A DNA stretch of 64,000 nucleotides, taken from assembly GCA_916613615.1 (NCBI GenBank), contig OU744720.1, positions 69,270,471 to 69,334,470 of the forward strand. The letters are read 5' to 3'. The translations under genes were made by a program, and so were the position numbers. The notes beneath the pieces were generated by a model that was not told the DNA's origin, did not search any database, and was given only the letters and a program-made list of their open reading frames with translations. This stretch comes from Steromphala cineraria (Eukaryota; Mollusca; Gastropoda; Trochida; Trochidae). This document shows, piece by piece, positions 24,101-32,393 of this stretch (position 1 is the stretch's first letter; each line of letters opens with the position of its first letter).

Positions 24101-26899
24101 TGAAAAGATGAATACTTCATTCGTCATAAATCACAAATCTTATTGTCTTCTACATGTACATGACTTCGTCTTGTTCTCTTATGGTGACATTCGCACTCCA
24201 GGACTTACCTTTGTTCTCCCAATATTATAACTCTTACTTATCATCTATGCAACTAATAAGGTTTACATTTTTCAACAAACAAGATTCTCCAGCTGCTCTC
24301 TGTATCACAGTTAATATCTAATTTCATCATTTTTAGGGAATTTGGAATTGTCACCATTTCCTGATATCATAACTTTGAAATAAGCCTTTCAATTCTGGTT
24401 GTAATTTGTCATATGTACAATGCAAATATCAGCGATATTATAAGTAAATAACAATCATCCCATTTCTAAAAAGGGCTTGATCAAAATTCGATAATTCTGT
24501 ATTTGTTCTTATTTTTATACTCCAGAAAATTCAGATAGCATTTGATGCGAGTCGCTCTCCTTGTCTATATTAGCTACGTCATTTAAAAACGACAAGACAA
24601 CAAGTGCATCAACTCCCTTTTGGAACATTATTATGAGCTCTACCAACCTGATTCGACAAGAGATTTACCTGTAGGCTTCGTTTGACTTGTACCTTGAACT
24701 AAACAGTCAGGGATCCTGCATGTCAAACGTGCAGCCTTGAACATATAAAACTTTCACGTTTGATATAAACAAAATATTAGATTATTAGCTGCGTATGTTA
24801 AGTTTGTTCACTTACCTTGTATTCTGGTGCAAATATCATGTAATTTGGAATGTCTTTGGGACATCGTAGCATTCCAACCACGAAACCAAAAATGTTGAAA
24901 TTTCACTGCATAACTTATAATTCAGTTGGCATTAACATATTCGCATGTCATACCTAACAGATAACCGTAACAAACTTGGCAGGTCACTGCAGTGACCAAG
25001 GATCGAATTTCGAAAAAACTTTTTTCTATTTTTCTCTACAAAACCCTTCAAAAGTAATCAACAGCTTTAGATCTTATTCACATTTGTTCCTTCGCAGCAA
25101 AGCAATGTTCATATAAAAATGTAATTGTGCTGATTTTTTTCTTACACAGTTTACATGGATTATTTTAATCGAAATTTAAGAAAATTCGAATTTCACAAAT
25201 ATGACCCCATCGGTCTGTTTATGCCTAATATTGACATTCAACACCAGTGGCAAAACGATATCGAAATATGGTTTTTAAATGGTTATGGAATTATTTGGTG
25301 GACGTCAAACCAAAACCAAAATTACATGATATTTGCACCAAGATAAACAAGCAGCTAAACCAACTTATGATGCGCAGTTGTATATTATCTGGATCCAGAA
25401 ATATTTCCTAATCTATATGCATTTTCTATACCTGGAGCGGGAAATATTTCCTAATCTAGGGCATTTTCTTCGCACAGGGGCAATAAAATGATACAAATAT
25501 TTTAGCATCTCTGAAGTAAAACTTTAATTAAAAATACATCAAGAAAACAGCTAAAAAAACAAGGGCCATATTTTAAGAATGCACTGTTAAGAAATCACAT
25601 AATTGATCTTTTCATTCAACTTTTAATCGAAATATCCAAATTGATTCACTAAAGTTACCACTGCTAGATTTTGAAATGTTTTATTATTTAGATATAAATT
25701 TATATTTATAGTCAGATCACGAGTCATTCACAATTCTGTAAAAATATGGAATGGTGATATTCTATTATCTAGTATATAATTATACTTGACTATTAGTTTC
25801 CATGTTCATTCTGTATTACATTATATCTATCCACAGGCTTGTTTACAAACTTTACCCTACATCACTCGATTATCTTCATTTAACACAGGTCATTTGTTTT
25901 TCAATTAATTTGCATCTAATCTGAGGCATATCTGGATATATGAAAGCTTTTTTATAATTGAGAAAGAACACGCTTTTAATTTTTAAACGGGTATACATAA
26001 CACTGCATGAGAGGAACATCAGGAGTCAGCTGAATCCTGCTTTTCAATAATATCATTTGTGTTGAAGAGTATCTTGCTCTTCTTTATTACCCTCTTATTA
26101 AGCCCCTTTTAGATTTCATCTCTTAGATGATCATGTTGTTGTTCTAAAGGCGAGAAAAGCTTCATTCACAAAACTGAACATAATGTTATGTTAAATTATT
26201 TAACATGGACTGATTTGACTAAATTGCTTACAGATTTGTTTTACCATGGTTGATGAAAACCTAAGTCTTAAAGACTGTTAAAAAAGAAGTCCCAAAGTAT
26301 CATTTTGCATATATTACATAAATCAGATACTGTCTAAATTTTGAATTTAAATCAAGTTCAAAATGTATTCTTGTTCATGGAGTTAAAGCAATAAACGATG
26401 TTAACGTACATTGAACGTAACAGCTGACGTAACATTAGATGTTATTTCTTTATAACATGTTTTTCGGAAATGCAATAAGTGCATGCAAAGAATATTTCTT
26501 AAATAAAATCAATTACCTCTGAATAATCTAGACTATAAATCATTAAAATAATAATGAAGCGTGCAACTGCATACTTATATGTTTGGAATATTAAAATAGA
26601 GAAGTCTTGTTCTAAAATAAGAGATCTTAAGCAACACTTACATTAGAAATTGACACCGTTCGTATTGCTCTGGACTCCTTTATGTTGAAAGACAGTCTAT
26701 TGTTTTCACCACAAGACAAATAGCCTACGGAAGGCAACCCTGACAATTCAAGACACTTCATGTTTAGGTTATTTGTGGCCAGCATTATGTTTTCTGTTAG
26801 TGAGCCAGTGACCTGTTCAGGTGTTGAAGGGACAGCATCAGTCTTTAAATGGTAAGCGGCCACCGTGATGAGTAGAGACATCAGACTGAATGGGCGCAT
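14767..26899 (-). CDS. Predicted secreted protein, copy A (four coding exons, 355 aa)
   Basis: Exons are 26642-26899, 24669-24735, 23661-24039 and 14767-15130. Joined, they give one open frame of 1068 nt with phases 0, 1 and 2. All introns are GT-AG, with donors GTAAGT, GTAAAT and GTAATT. Residues 1-20 or so form a signal peptide (MRPFSLMSLLITVAA), so the product probably enters the secretory route. Exon 2 holds a CxxxxC pair, exon 3 the cysteine cluster CGLTAGPC..GVATC, and exon 4 three more cysteines. Several short beta-rich stretches ending in I/V-Y or F-x-F patterns could be propeller-like blades, which is a weak inference. The start is set by comparison with copy B: an ATG further upstream hits a stop here. 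Intron 3 is 8.5 kb because of LINE insertions. I do not recognise the family. Confidence 0.8.
15211..15545. repeat. Two units of a repeat of about 165 bp
   Basis: Each unit has 'TTCAGAA(T/A)AAC(C/T)AAAATAGCAA', then a 'TCTAACCACAT.CCA' run and 'TTTTGAGAT' (15297-15310 and 15467-15480). No coding capacity. It resembles the short tandem dispersed repeats at 14160 and 63416 in style, though not in sequence. Confidence 0.7.
15785..16560 (-). pseudogene. 3' fragment of an L2/CR1-type LINE (RT C-terminus and tail)
   Basis: The open frame at 15918-16487 encodes the stretch after the RT palm of L2/CR1-type non-LTR elements: SRLDYCNSLLCGI, LQKIQNHAARIV, LNSLHWIRIQERIDFKVL, and a closing SFRYNAASLWNSLPHELK. 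Just upstream, a second frame reads NLTIGNTDVPFSSSAKNL, which should join it. A small deletion therefore breaks the frame near 16490. The 3' end is GCGCTATATAAGTACCC followed by (TTA)n at 15785-15806, typical of L2-type tails. The copy is 5'-truncated near 16560 and abuts the poly(A) tail of the L1-type element. It cannot make a working RT. Confidence 0.9.
16566..16589 (-). repeat. LINE poly(A) tail
   Basis: Twenty-four T residues on the plus strand mark the 3' end of the minus-strand LINE. AATAAA overlaps the start of the run on the minus strand (16587-16592). Confidence 0.85.
16712..20506 (-). CDS. ORF2: LINE ORF2: endonuclease and reverse transcriptase (1264 aa)
   Basis: Residues 1-235 are an APE-type endonuclease: ILSYNCRGLG (N10), LQDVH (39-41 region), GDWNLV, and a terminal SDHSLVEL. 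The usual catalytic Glu of LQE(T)H is Asp here. The RT follows at about 470-760, with SPGPDGFTAEFLKFFW, NWRPISLLNTSYKI, SIDFEKAFDSVDR, GCRQGDPIAPYLF and the catalytic FADD. After the thumb-like LGINFD and the GGIRVPDV block comes a C-terminal C-x2-C-x8-H-x4-C knuckle (CSFCKQDLETVEHLFWQC). Length and layout match L1/Tx1-group ORF2. The protein nicks target DNA and reverse-transcribes its own RNA. No stop or frameshift is present. Start: ATG at 20506, just before MEKLKILSYN. Confidence 0.95.
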   Translation of the reverse strand: MEKLKILSYNCRGLGNNSKRKKVFSFLKKKKGNIYCLQDVHFKPEQVNAIKEQWGYSECYISTYTSNARGTAILFNNNFSFNVISSRLSEDGNYVALKIVKDNITYTVIAIYGPNDDSPEFYDNIIELVKDFDSDEICLCGDWNLVLSQRLDTYNYKHENNLKARDKVLELIDTFDLKDPWRELNYDSKRYTWRQPNPLKQARLDFFLISHDLMPSVHACNISPSINSDHSLVELTLSSSTLCRGTGFWKFNNSLLEDKKYVDLVKETIKRTLNEYKVTEENCLDKYLINDQLLWETLLLMIRGKTIYYSSTKKKIRVEKEKSLDLELEKLEESLDQSSAHDEKLALLKEIDVIKNELDDINNLKIKGMMVRSKANWIEHGEKPSKYFLKLESRHFLDKAIVEIEKSDGTIISDSEKMQQETKTFYEKLYRATSVSQIDLSDYFKDVDVPRLTTTVSDSLEGELTLVELSIALKAMKNDKSPGPDGFTAEFLKFFWKDLGPFLLNSLNYGYEKGSLSITQKQGLITCIPKGNKPKQFLKNWRPISLLNTSYKIGSAAIANRIKNVLPSIINEDQKGFIKGRFIGEVTRLIYDLMEHTESYQIPGLLLSIDFEKAFDSVDRNYLSNVLSFFNFGSSILKWVNTFYNGIESRIMVNGFATDPFRIERGCRQGDPIAPYLFILCVEILGIMIRSDSKIKGITIGDIQYILAQFADDTTLALDGSEKSLYAVLNVLQLFARFSGLKVNVDKTKLIWIGSKKRSRYKLCKDYNFDWSKTDFNLLGINFDIDLDSMIENNYKDKIEKIEKKMNIWSTRSLTPLGRNTILKSLLLSQLNHLFSSLPNPPKQLLERLQKSCFRFIWNGKPDKIKRSIITFNPKHGGIRVPDVRNVIYAQKLKWISRLITDNNKWSHIIKKKLPYSYHIWSGSSKYIKEFCIPKLSNRFWKDVFSVFAIFLTKHESNTLSEDQIKSQTIWNNHDITIDNKPIFYENWKNQGVVFVNDIIHEEGRLLTFEEFWERYKIKTNFLTFEGLKAAIKSHARKSNIHNFGERLHNPIFPFNYRAMNTPAGNKHLYNTLLNSSFFMLPCYSKWERVLDTYFTEKEWMIFNIIPITCTKSTELRWLQYRIIHNILPTKCLLYRIKYTDSPLCSFCKQDLETVEHLFWQCEIVKAIWSEVEQWLQSVQITIKFSCENVLFGFKGVNNNPVNAITLVIKQYIFRCALGSYMPNISFTKREIIKYYEITKYINLSNGTEQKFVKFWSTLHLLLS
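20494..20808 (-). CDS. Small ORF in the ORF1-ORF2 gap, overlaps the ORF2 start
   Basis: From an ATG at 20808 this frame runs 104 codons and stops 13 nt inside ORF2, so its TAA follows the ORF2 ATG. The product has one strongly hydrophobic stretch (FPMFSFLLYLFLLFSFF) and no domain I know. The overlap resembles a termination-reinitiation arrangement, which could help ORF2 translation. It may equally be a chance frame in AT-rich DNA. Confidence 0.25.
   Translation of the reverse strand: MTTVSVYVTSMGRGEQRHFEFIFPMFSFLLYLFLLFSFFKLYRKQTNVIGTIIDSYKIQAYPLNMTFIVSFWQQCVITNWTLHLISNRHFSEIVDTYFILRWKN
21424..22149 (-). CDS. ORF1: LINE ORF1 protein, coiled coil plus RRM-like (241 aa)
   Basis: Residues 1-90 or so are a heptad-rich coiled coil (ASERRLAELINNTKSELQDS ... 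VHVQGNEIEKLRQELSESK). It is followed by an RRM-like/transposase_22-type region: RKTNLLFYGIQE, GFFTKVLNFDESRVERMKF, then AVHRLP, and basic residues near KKRRAILSRQAAEIR. This is the layout of L1-type ORF1p, an RNA-binding trimer that packages LINE RNA. The start is the ATG giving MPDTRSQTSFEE. A longer frame upstream begins without ATG. It ends at 21424, and 917 nt separate it from ORF2, a longer gap than usual. Confidence 0.9.
   Translation of the reverse strand: MPDTRSQTSFEEVVQASERRLAELINNTKSELQDSIQEVRTQMSDITLKVNSIEHDVHVQGNEIEKLRQELSESKNAQDRLEKQFILKDIHDRKTNLLFYGIQELPKEDTEQVLRGFFTKVLNFDESRVERMKFKAVHRLPVSEYQRKHRPDAQKSIIATFSYMSDREDVFNARKLLRGSGKSIQTDLPAMLKKRRAILSRQAAEIREKEQLWTRVRVDRTEVILETRDPKATTSTWVKRT
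22741..22762 (+). repeat. Poly(G) run of 22
   Basis: An uninterrupted G22 in otherwise AT-rich DNA, directly after 'AACATTTTTA'. It lies in intron 3 of copy A near the 5' side of the LINE. Its length may be a sequencing or assembly estimate. Confidence 0.8.
23136..23325. mobile_element. Foldback element of about 190 bp
   Basis: Arms at 23144-23165 and 23297-23318 are perfect 22-bp inverted repeats (core ATTTTCACGCTCAAAG and its complement). Imperfect pairing extends outward to 23136 and 23325. No coding capacity. It probably is a MITE or foldback within intron 3 of copy A. Confidence 0.65.
23661..24039 (-). CDS. Copy A exon 3
   Basis: The acceptor is ATATACAAG and the donor GTAATT. It enters in phase 1 (completing Gly before TNLTFIAD) and leaves in phase 2. 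It encodes a possible N-glycosylation site (NLT), ISYITASSNHKIIYGVG, FNLNNNTT (second sequon) and the cysteine cluster CGLTAGPCTLGVATCIHLC. Copy B exon 3 is 9 nt longer. Most of that difference lies after the cysteine cluster. Confidence 0.85.
24669..24735 (-). CDS. Copy A exon 2 (67 bp)
   Basis: The acceptor is TTCAAG and the donor CAG/GTAAAT. It encodes AARLTCRIPDCLVQGTSQ and KPT. The same exon with the same borders is in copy B (53155-53221). A second in-phase donor (CAG/GTTGGT) lies 21 nt downstream in both copies. Confidence 0.75.
24825..25340. mobile_element. Element with 22-bp inverted ends in intron 1 of copy A
   Basis: Perfect 22-bp inverted repeats at 24825-24846 and 25319-25340 (core GCAAATATCATGTAATTT) bound about 515 bp. 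I find no equivalent sequence in intron 1 of copy B. A 63-codon plus-strand frame ends inside the right arm and has no recognisable motif. Probably a non-autonomous DNA transposon. Confidence 0.55.
25341..26641. other. Rest of intron 1 of copy A, non-coding
   Basis: AT-rich sequence. Parts align loosely with intron 1 of copy B, for example 'TTTCATCTCTTAGATGATC' at 26115 and 'TTTCATCTCTTAGATCATC' at 54177. No ORF or RNA gene is supported. Confidence 0.5.
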
Positions 26900-26904
26900 G
26901 ATTT
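26642..26904 (-). CDS. Copy A exon 1 (start codon exon)
   Basis: The acceptor TTTCCAG ends just before 26904, and coding begins at the ATG at 26899, giving a 5-nt leader within the exon. The donor AAT/GTAAGT ends it in phase 0. It encodes the signal peptide MRPFSLMSLLITVAAY and the stretch SLTENIMLATNNLNMKCLE, identical in copy B, followed by a second Cys (LSCGENNRLSFNI). Confidence 0.85.
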
Positions 26905-27398
26905 CTGGAAATCAATTTGGTATCACATTCATCCAAGCAAATCAAATAACGACATGGAGCAACTTAATGTCTAAGAAAGGATCTGGTGTCCTTATATGTA
27001 GCTAGATTGCAGGATTATGCTTGCTTGAAGTGGATATTCTTTTGAATAGAAAGAAAAATGCTACCTGGATGTGATAAGTAAGATATTTAGAAGTCGATTC
27101 GGTAATCAGAATATGCATCATATAATATGATATGTATATTCTCACTATAGCTACTTAGACAAGGTTGACAAGGTTCACCTATCACTTTTAAAAGTGTTTT
27201 GTCTTATATACTGCTTATGGAGTAAACATAATGTCGCAAAAAATGATTTTCTCACAAATATCATTTGATTTTATTGTCTACTTGATACTGTCAAATATTG
27301 TAAGTTGGAAAGTTCATTAAAAGGAAAGAACACGTTTTTAAGGGAATGTCTACTATGATCGATCAAAAATGTCCCAAGGTAAAATACCAAGTACTTAC

Positions 27399-27690
27399 CC
27401 AGAGAAATATGTTACTGCACAGCTATACGATTTCAATTTGTTCATTAAGTGACTAATATTTCACATCATTTCCAGACATTACAATGAACATAAATCATTA
27501 ATCATGACGATTTAATCATAAATCATGACGATTTTATCTGGCCATTATGATAATGGTATGTATCATATTAACTACCAATTCAACGATATCACGAATCTCC
27601 AGATTTAATGACATCACGAATTGAAATGAATAAATAAAAATGAAAAGCGATAGAAGGTTACATAAAGTAACTGTATCGAACTGCCGTCCA
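27399..27690 (-). other. Predicted 5' non-coding exon of copy A
   Basis: A strong donor, CTCTGG/GTAAGT, lies at 27398 on the minus strand and is matched by CTCTAG/GTAAGT at 55457 upstream of copy B. The sequence 5' of it is conserved between copies ('TGTAATGTCT', 'TGGCCATTATGATAATGGTA' on the plus strand, 'AAAAGCGATAGAAGGTTA'). With the acceptor in front of the start-codon exon, this predicts a spliced leader exon. The 5' limit and promoter are not defined. A 20-bp direct repeat (AATCATGACGATTT) lies inside. Confidence 0.55.
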
Positions 27691-29280
27691 AGAAAAGAAA
27701 ACAGTTATTCTTTTTGAAGAACAATAAACGATACAAGTTTAAAACAAAGTACTTCTTATCAATCAAATATTTATTTAAAGGATTTTAAAATCCCATTTTA
27801 AAAAATCCAAACAATATACATGTAGTCAATCAGCTCTGGGAGCTCTGGGAACGAGCAAAGGTAGTAATCAATACATCCGTTTAGAGTTGTCGTTCTTGAT
27901 ACTGACGTGAATAAAAGCAACATCAAAAGGAACAAATGTTGTTCAAACTGATTATCTGATTATTTTGACGCATTGCTTGTAATAGCCGTTTGTCTTCCCT
28001 GAAACACCATGGAACAATTGACGACTGAACTGGGGTAATGCATAGCGGCAAATAGAAGCCCATTTGATACTTTTTCAGTAAATGAGTACATTGAATTCTT
28101 AAGAAAGTTTTTAAAAACTCTTGACTTTTATTGATGATTTGGTTTCTTAATCAAAATATGCCTGTGAAATCATCACCACGTCGCGCATGTGACTTAATGT
28201 TTGCGTACATGGACTTTAAAGAATTATATATTTCGCCCTCGCAATCCGACACTAATCAAACATTATTAGACACGTAGGTAACATACAAGTGATGACATAC
28301 TTATTTCGTACGACACACGTGTGTCGTATTGCGTTGACCTGTGTCGTATCAACATGACCTCGGATTCCACACATTTGATTGGTTAACCTATGACCTCTCA
28401 TTTAGGGTCAACTAAAACGGAACCTTTATCGAATTAACAACAAACATGTCATTTCTTCAAGTTTACGGTTATATATACTTTTAAAAATTTGATTACATAC
28501 TAAGTTAAATTACGATTTGATCAATGTGCAAAATCGATTTCATAACAAATTAATAGATCAGCGAAAGCATTAATAAAATTATTACTTACATAACACCCGT
28601 AACAACAACCGGACATCGATCGCATCATGCACGCAATGGATTGTCAGTGGTAACATGTGGGTAGACCAAGTCAAATTCTATCAAATGTGACACACACTGA
28701 GAAAAAACTTTAAAATGCAGTCACTGAGTCAGGAACACATCACAGGGAAATTGGGGGCAATTGGGGGTAAAGGAATCTACAAACACCCTTTAGCTACACA
28801 AGGCGATGACCTTGCCCTTCCCGTTGACATGTCGGGTCCACGTCACTCTCCGACCATGTCGTTTTCATAATCATCCATATCGATTTTATCGTTTCATCTG
28901 AAGTACCTAGAACATTCGAAATAGTGTTTGTTTCAAATCAAATCTCATCATTGATTAATTTTACCTTTTTTGACATTTTCATTGTGGTTTATTTCATTGA
29001 AACTCAAAACTATTTTTTTGCTTCGGAGGTTTAAATGAGCGACTGTGCAAATAGACTTTGGTCACATCACGAATGTTGATTTTTACGCATTCGGGTATTG
29101 AAACCGGTTTCGGGTTTTCGGAATTATTTGCTTGATGCCATACACAAAAATGAGGATTATTAACAAATGTGTCTATTCTAAACGTGTGTAATACATAAAA
29201 TACCACACACACACCACGCTTTCGCGCGGTCAGATACCGTCGGAAAGACACTCGTTTCGTAAAATTCGTATCTTATGAGA
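27691..29280. other. Intergenic; contains a perfect 20-bp palindrome
   Basis: TACGACACACGTGTGTCGTA at 28309-28328 is self-complementary, and 'TGTGTCGTAT' recurs at 28340. 'CAATTGGGGG' recurs at 28757. No gene is supported. Confidence 0.5.
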
Positions 29281-29284
29281 CCTC

Positions 29285-29425
29285 GTGTAGTATTCTCTAT
29301 ATACCATAACTTAGTGCAATCTACAGAATCAGAAGCATTTCTAAAATCGACAAACGCTACATACAATCTGTGTTTGGTGTGATAGACATTGTTTTAATAA
29401 TTTGGAATACCCTTTTGGGAACCTG
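29285..29425 (-). pseudogene. Scrap of a LINE reverse transcriptase
   Basis: On the minus strand the frame reads HRLYVAFVDFRNASDSVD, matching the RT palm motif (Y)VAF(V/I)DF(R/K)KAFDSV of non-LTR elements, with KLWY after it. Upstream, QVPKRVFQI loosely matches QxGFRKGYST. The aligned part is about 40 residues and then decays. It is too short to assign to a clade. Confidence 0.65.
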
Positions 29426-29964
29426 GAAGAGTTTAAAAAATTAAAAAGTGGATGTTATGCATCCATTTGGAAGTGCGCATATAATCTAGACAAATTACTT
29501 TTTAAATAGACTATTATCAGGCATTTTATAGCCCATTTTGAGAATGTCGCAAAGTTTGAATACTAATTTGAGTGTGACTTGCTTGTTCTTCTCTCAACAT
29601 GCATGCTGAAACGGTATGCGTGTTTAACTCCTAAATAGTCATGACAACATCATCAAATACCCAAAGACTGCACCGCGACTTAATTGATTGGTGAACCTTC
29701 GTTTCAGTTGTTACCTATTTATACACCTACATGCAGGATGTATTTAAACAAATATTTAAATCGATAGGGCATTTGAAGTATAGAAGAAGAAGAATGTATT
29801 TCAAGTTTTAGGCCACAGGCCAATAGAACATACAAATGTTACAAAAGTTTGAAGTATACATTATTACATGTTTATACAAAAACCGATGAATTGATATAAC
29901 CAGTATTTACCAGGTTGACATCTTAGCTATCGAATTACCGAAAATTTGAGATATTCTGGTTTTG

Positions 29965-30284
29965 TATAATAATAATAATAATAATAGCTTTCTTATACCG
30001 CGCATATATCCATGACAAAGCATGCTCAAAGCGCCATGAGTATTATTACCCTGGAGGGATAGTATTTTCGGTGCCGCCGATTAACAAGCGCTCCGCGCGA
30101 CCGTATAGGTCAATACTTTTCCCTTGTTCAGGCACCCATTTGTACAGCTGGGTGAACTGAGTGCAATGTGGATGAAGTGTTTTGCCCAGGGACACAACAC
30201 AAAGTTTTGGTGTCTCCACCGGGATCCGAACCCGGGTCTCCGGCGTGTAAGGCAAGCATGCTAACCACTACACCACTGTGCTCC
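29965..30284 (-). mobile_element. tRNA-Val-like SINE with LINE-like tail (about 320 bp)
   Basis: The head (30284 downwards) is tRNA-like: A box TGGTGTAGTGG at 30265-30275, a TTACACG anticodon-loop-like run, and B box GGTTCGGATCC at 30222-30232. These are internal pol III promoter elements. The acceptor stem does not pair, so it is not a working tRNA gene. The body contains TGTCCCTGGGCAAAACACTT, reminiscent of the conserved central domains of ancient SINE superfamilies. The 3' end reads GGCGCTTTGAGCATG ... GCGCGGTATAAGAAAGC then (TTA)n. This parallels the L2-type tail at 15785 (AGCGCATTGAGCATG ... GCGCTATATAAGTACCC then (TTA)n), which suggests the SINE borrows L2 machinery. Confidence 0.85.
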
Positions 30285-31236
30285 ATTGTATGTTAAATCG
30301 ACATTTAAAAAGTGCTAAGACACCTTGATTATGAAGTGAAACGGCAGAAATACTGGTGCGTCAAAGAAATGCAAACCATAGGTGACCACAGGTTCTGTTT
30401 GTCAGGGCTTCTTATATTTTAGAAGCCGTTTTTAGCAGGTTACTTTCCTATCAAATTTTTATCCGGATCCTTTCTTTATGAAACAAAAAGGTGGCCATTG
30501 ATAATTTCAGTACATTAATACAATTAATCCCGCATATTTTATCATATGTATCTTGTTATTCTATAATTTTGTATAGTTGTAAATATTTTGCCCAATGAAC
30601 TCATAAATGAAATGCCTCTATAGTCATCGGGTTCATTAAGATATCCATCTAATGTAAAGGGACAATTACAGGCGACAATGTCTGGGTGTATATCAAAAGT
30701 CTGGAGATTAAAAGCCATTTCAATGATAATGTTATCAGGACCCTCGGATTGTTTGGTTTATGATGTGAATTAACATTTAATCTTCTATATTTCGCTACTG
30801 TTGATTATAATATATCAGTCAATCGATATCTGTGTAACTAATTACAGGGAACTAAGCATTTCATCTAACAAATCGTTATCTTAATCATAGTAAAATACAG
30901 ATTCGTTTGAAATGCCTTCCATTGTATTTTCTACAAGTAATTGTTATATGACGAGTACTGGTCGTCTAGTCCACGACATGGTTGGTTATACGCAAATTGT
31001 AAAAATCCGTTGAACTATGTTTTCTATACCAAACAATGTGCCTCATCACGCTTTTAGAAGCTACCAAATATTCTCTAAAATATGCTCTATAGTTACCTTA
31101 TCCTTAGTGTCTTTAAAAAAATGTCTATTGAGCAGCACTTAAGTAGAAAACTACGGTAACAACAACAGCGCGTGGGTCATGCTTTGCACGTGCACTCCAT
31201 GATGAAAACGACATGGGCTTTCGGCGAAGGCGACAT
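30285..31236. other. Intergenic, nothing recognised
   Basis: Short chance ORFs only. It ends at the B2 repeat of the YR retroelement. Confidence 0.5.
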
Positions 31237-31324
31237 TTTCTCCTAAATAACCCCGTTCCACTCAAAATACAAAGCACAACAGAACACACATTGAGCTATA
31301 TTAGGACACGCAATGCCAGCACGG
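31237..31324 (-). repeat. YR element B2 repeat (88 bp)
   Basis: Nearly identical to B1 at 32278-32365 in the same orientation. Starts TTTCTCCTAAATAACCCCG and ends GCAATGCCAGCACGG on the plus strand. It marks the 3' end of the element. Confidence 0.85.
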
Positions 31325-31590
31325 CCGCTTGTATTCAGACAGAAATCATCACATCACATTTCACAATAAAGAACATCAAGACACATCAATTGATATACAT
31401 TCACATGTGCTGAAGCCCGACACGTAAAACCAGAGATAAACTTATTTTAAGAAACTCTGGAACCGTGTTCCCTCAACGAATGCATCAGCAACATAAACCG
31501 GAGGGTTTACAGTCAAAAACACACAATAGTGTCATTCAACATGCATCAGAAATACATGGATTTAACAATTTACGATTTACTTACATGTAG

Positions 31591-31977
31591 TATTATAACG
31601 GCTCTTCAGCTCTGAAGATTGATTGACATGACAATCAAATGTTATGAACAGTTTAATGCAAATGAAAGTTTCAGTACATTCTACTGAACAGTATTATAAA
31701 GGCTCTTCAGCTCAAGTCACAGAAAAAGACAATGTTTTGAAATGATATTATAAGTGCTTCACAGCACAACACAAATGAATGATGCTGAACATGAAGACTC
31801 TCCAGTCTTATAGCAACTGCCAATGTAAAGGTAGATGTACATCAAAAGGGATGAAATATTATAAAGGCTTTCCAGCCAATTATGTACAATAATTGTAAGT
31901 GTTAAAGTATTCTAAAGGCTCTTCAGCCTATTATGTACATTGCTTACTATGCAGAAGTATTATAACGGCTCTTCAGC
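31591..31977 (-). repeat. Six copies of a 20-bp motif in the YR element spacer
   Basis: TATTATAACGGCTCTTCAGC or close variants start at 31591, 31692, 31746, 31857, 31908 and 31958 (plus-strand reading). Spacings are about 100, 54, 111, 51 and 50 bp. The sequence between copies is unrelated, so this is not a simple tandem array. It lies between A2 and B2, where the element has no coding duty. Confidence 0.8.
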
Positions 31978-32110
31978 CTCAGACTCCCATTTAGCAGTAA
32001 GGTACTGCCGTCAAAAATCTGGAACACAAAGTTTGAATTAATAAAATGATAAATGCATACATTTGTGAAAATCACACACAAAAACATAAATGATTAAATG
32101 TAATCAATTT

Positions 32111-32278
32111 AAGATAAGTGACCGTAGCTGCGCATATAACGAGAATGATAATTCAAATCGAGTCTCCCTTTATATACCCTATCAACGCTACCTATCAAGG
32201 TAGATAACTCCTTGAGCTACACCCAGTAGGAGAAAGCAATTTACTTCTTATTCATACTTCAACCGAAGTAAATATAAT
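32111..32278 (-). repeat. YR element A2 repeat (168 bp)
   Basis: Same as A1 (36834-37001) except for two positions. It directly adjoins B1, forming the B1A2 junction expected in split-direct-repeat elements. Confidence 0.88.
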
Positions 32279-32365
32279 TTCTCCTAAATAACCCCGTTCC
32301 ACTCAAAATACAAAACACAACAGAACACACATTGGGCTATATTAGGACACGCAATGCCAGCACGG
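32278..32365 (-). repeat. YR element B1 repeat (88 bp)
   Basis: Matches B2 except for two positions. It lies immediately after the recombinase region on the minus strand. Confidence 0.87.
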
Positions 32366-32393
32366 GAGCGAGAACACAAAGAAAGTAAATAAG

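Noticed and set aside
25155..25346. 63-codon plus-strand ORF in intron 1 of copy A
   Set aside because: It lies inside the inverted-end element, is antisense to the gene, and has no motif or paralog.
30197..30284. A functional tRNA-Val gene
   Set aside because: A and B boxes are good but the acceptor stem does not pair, and SINE body and tail follow.
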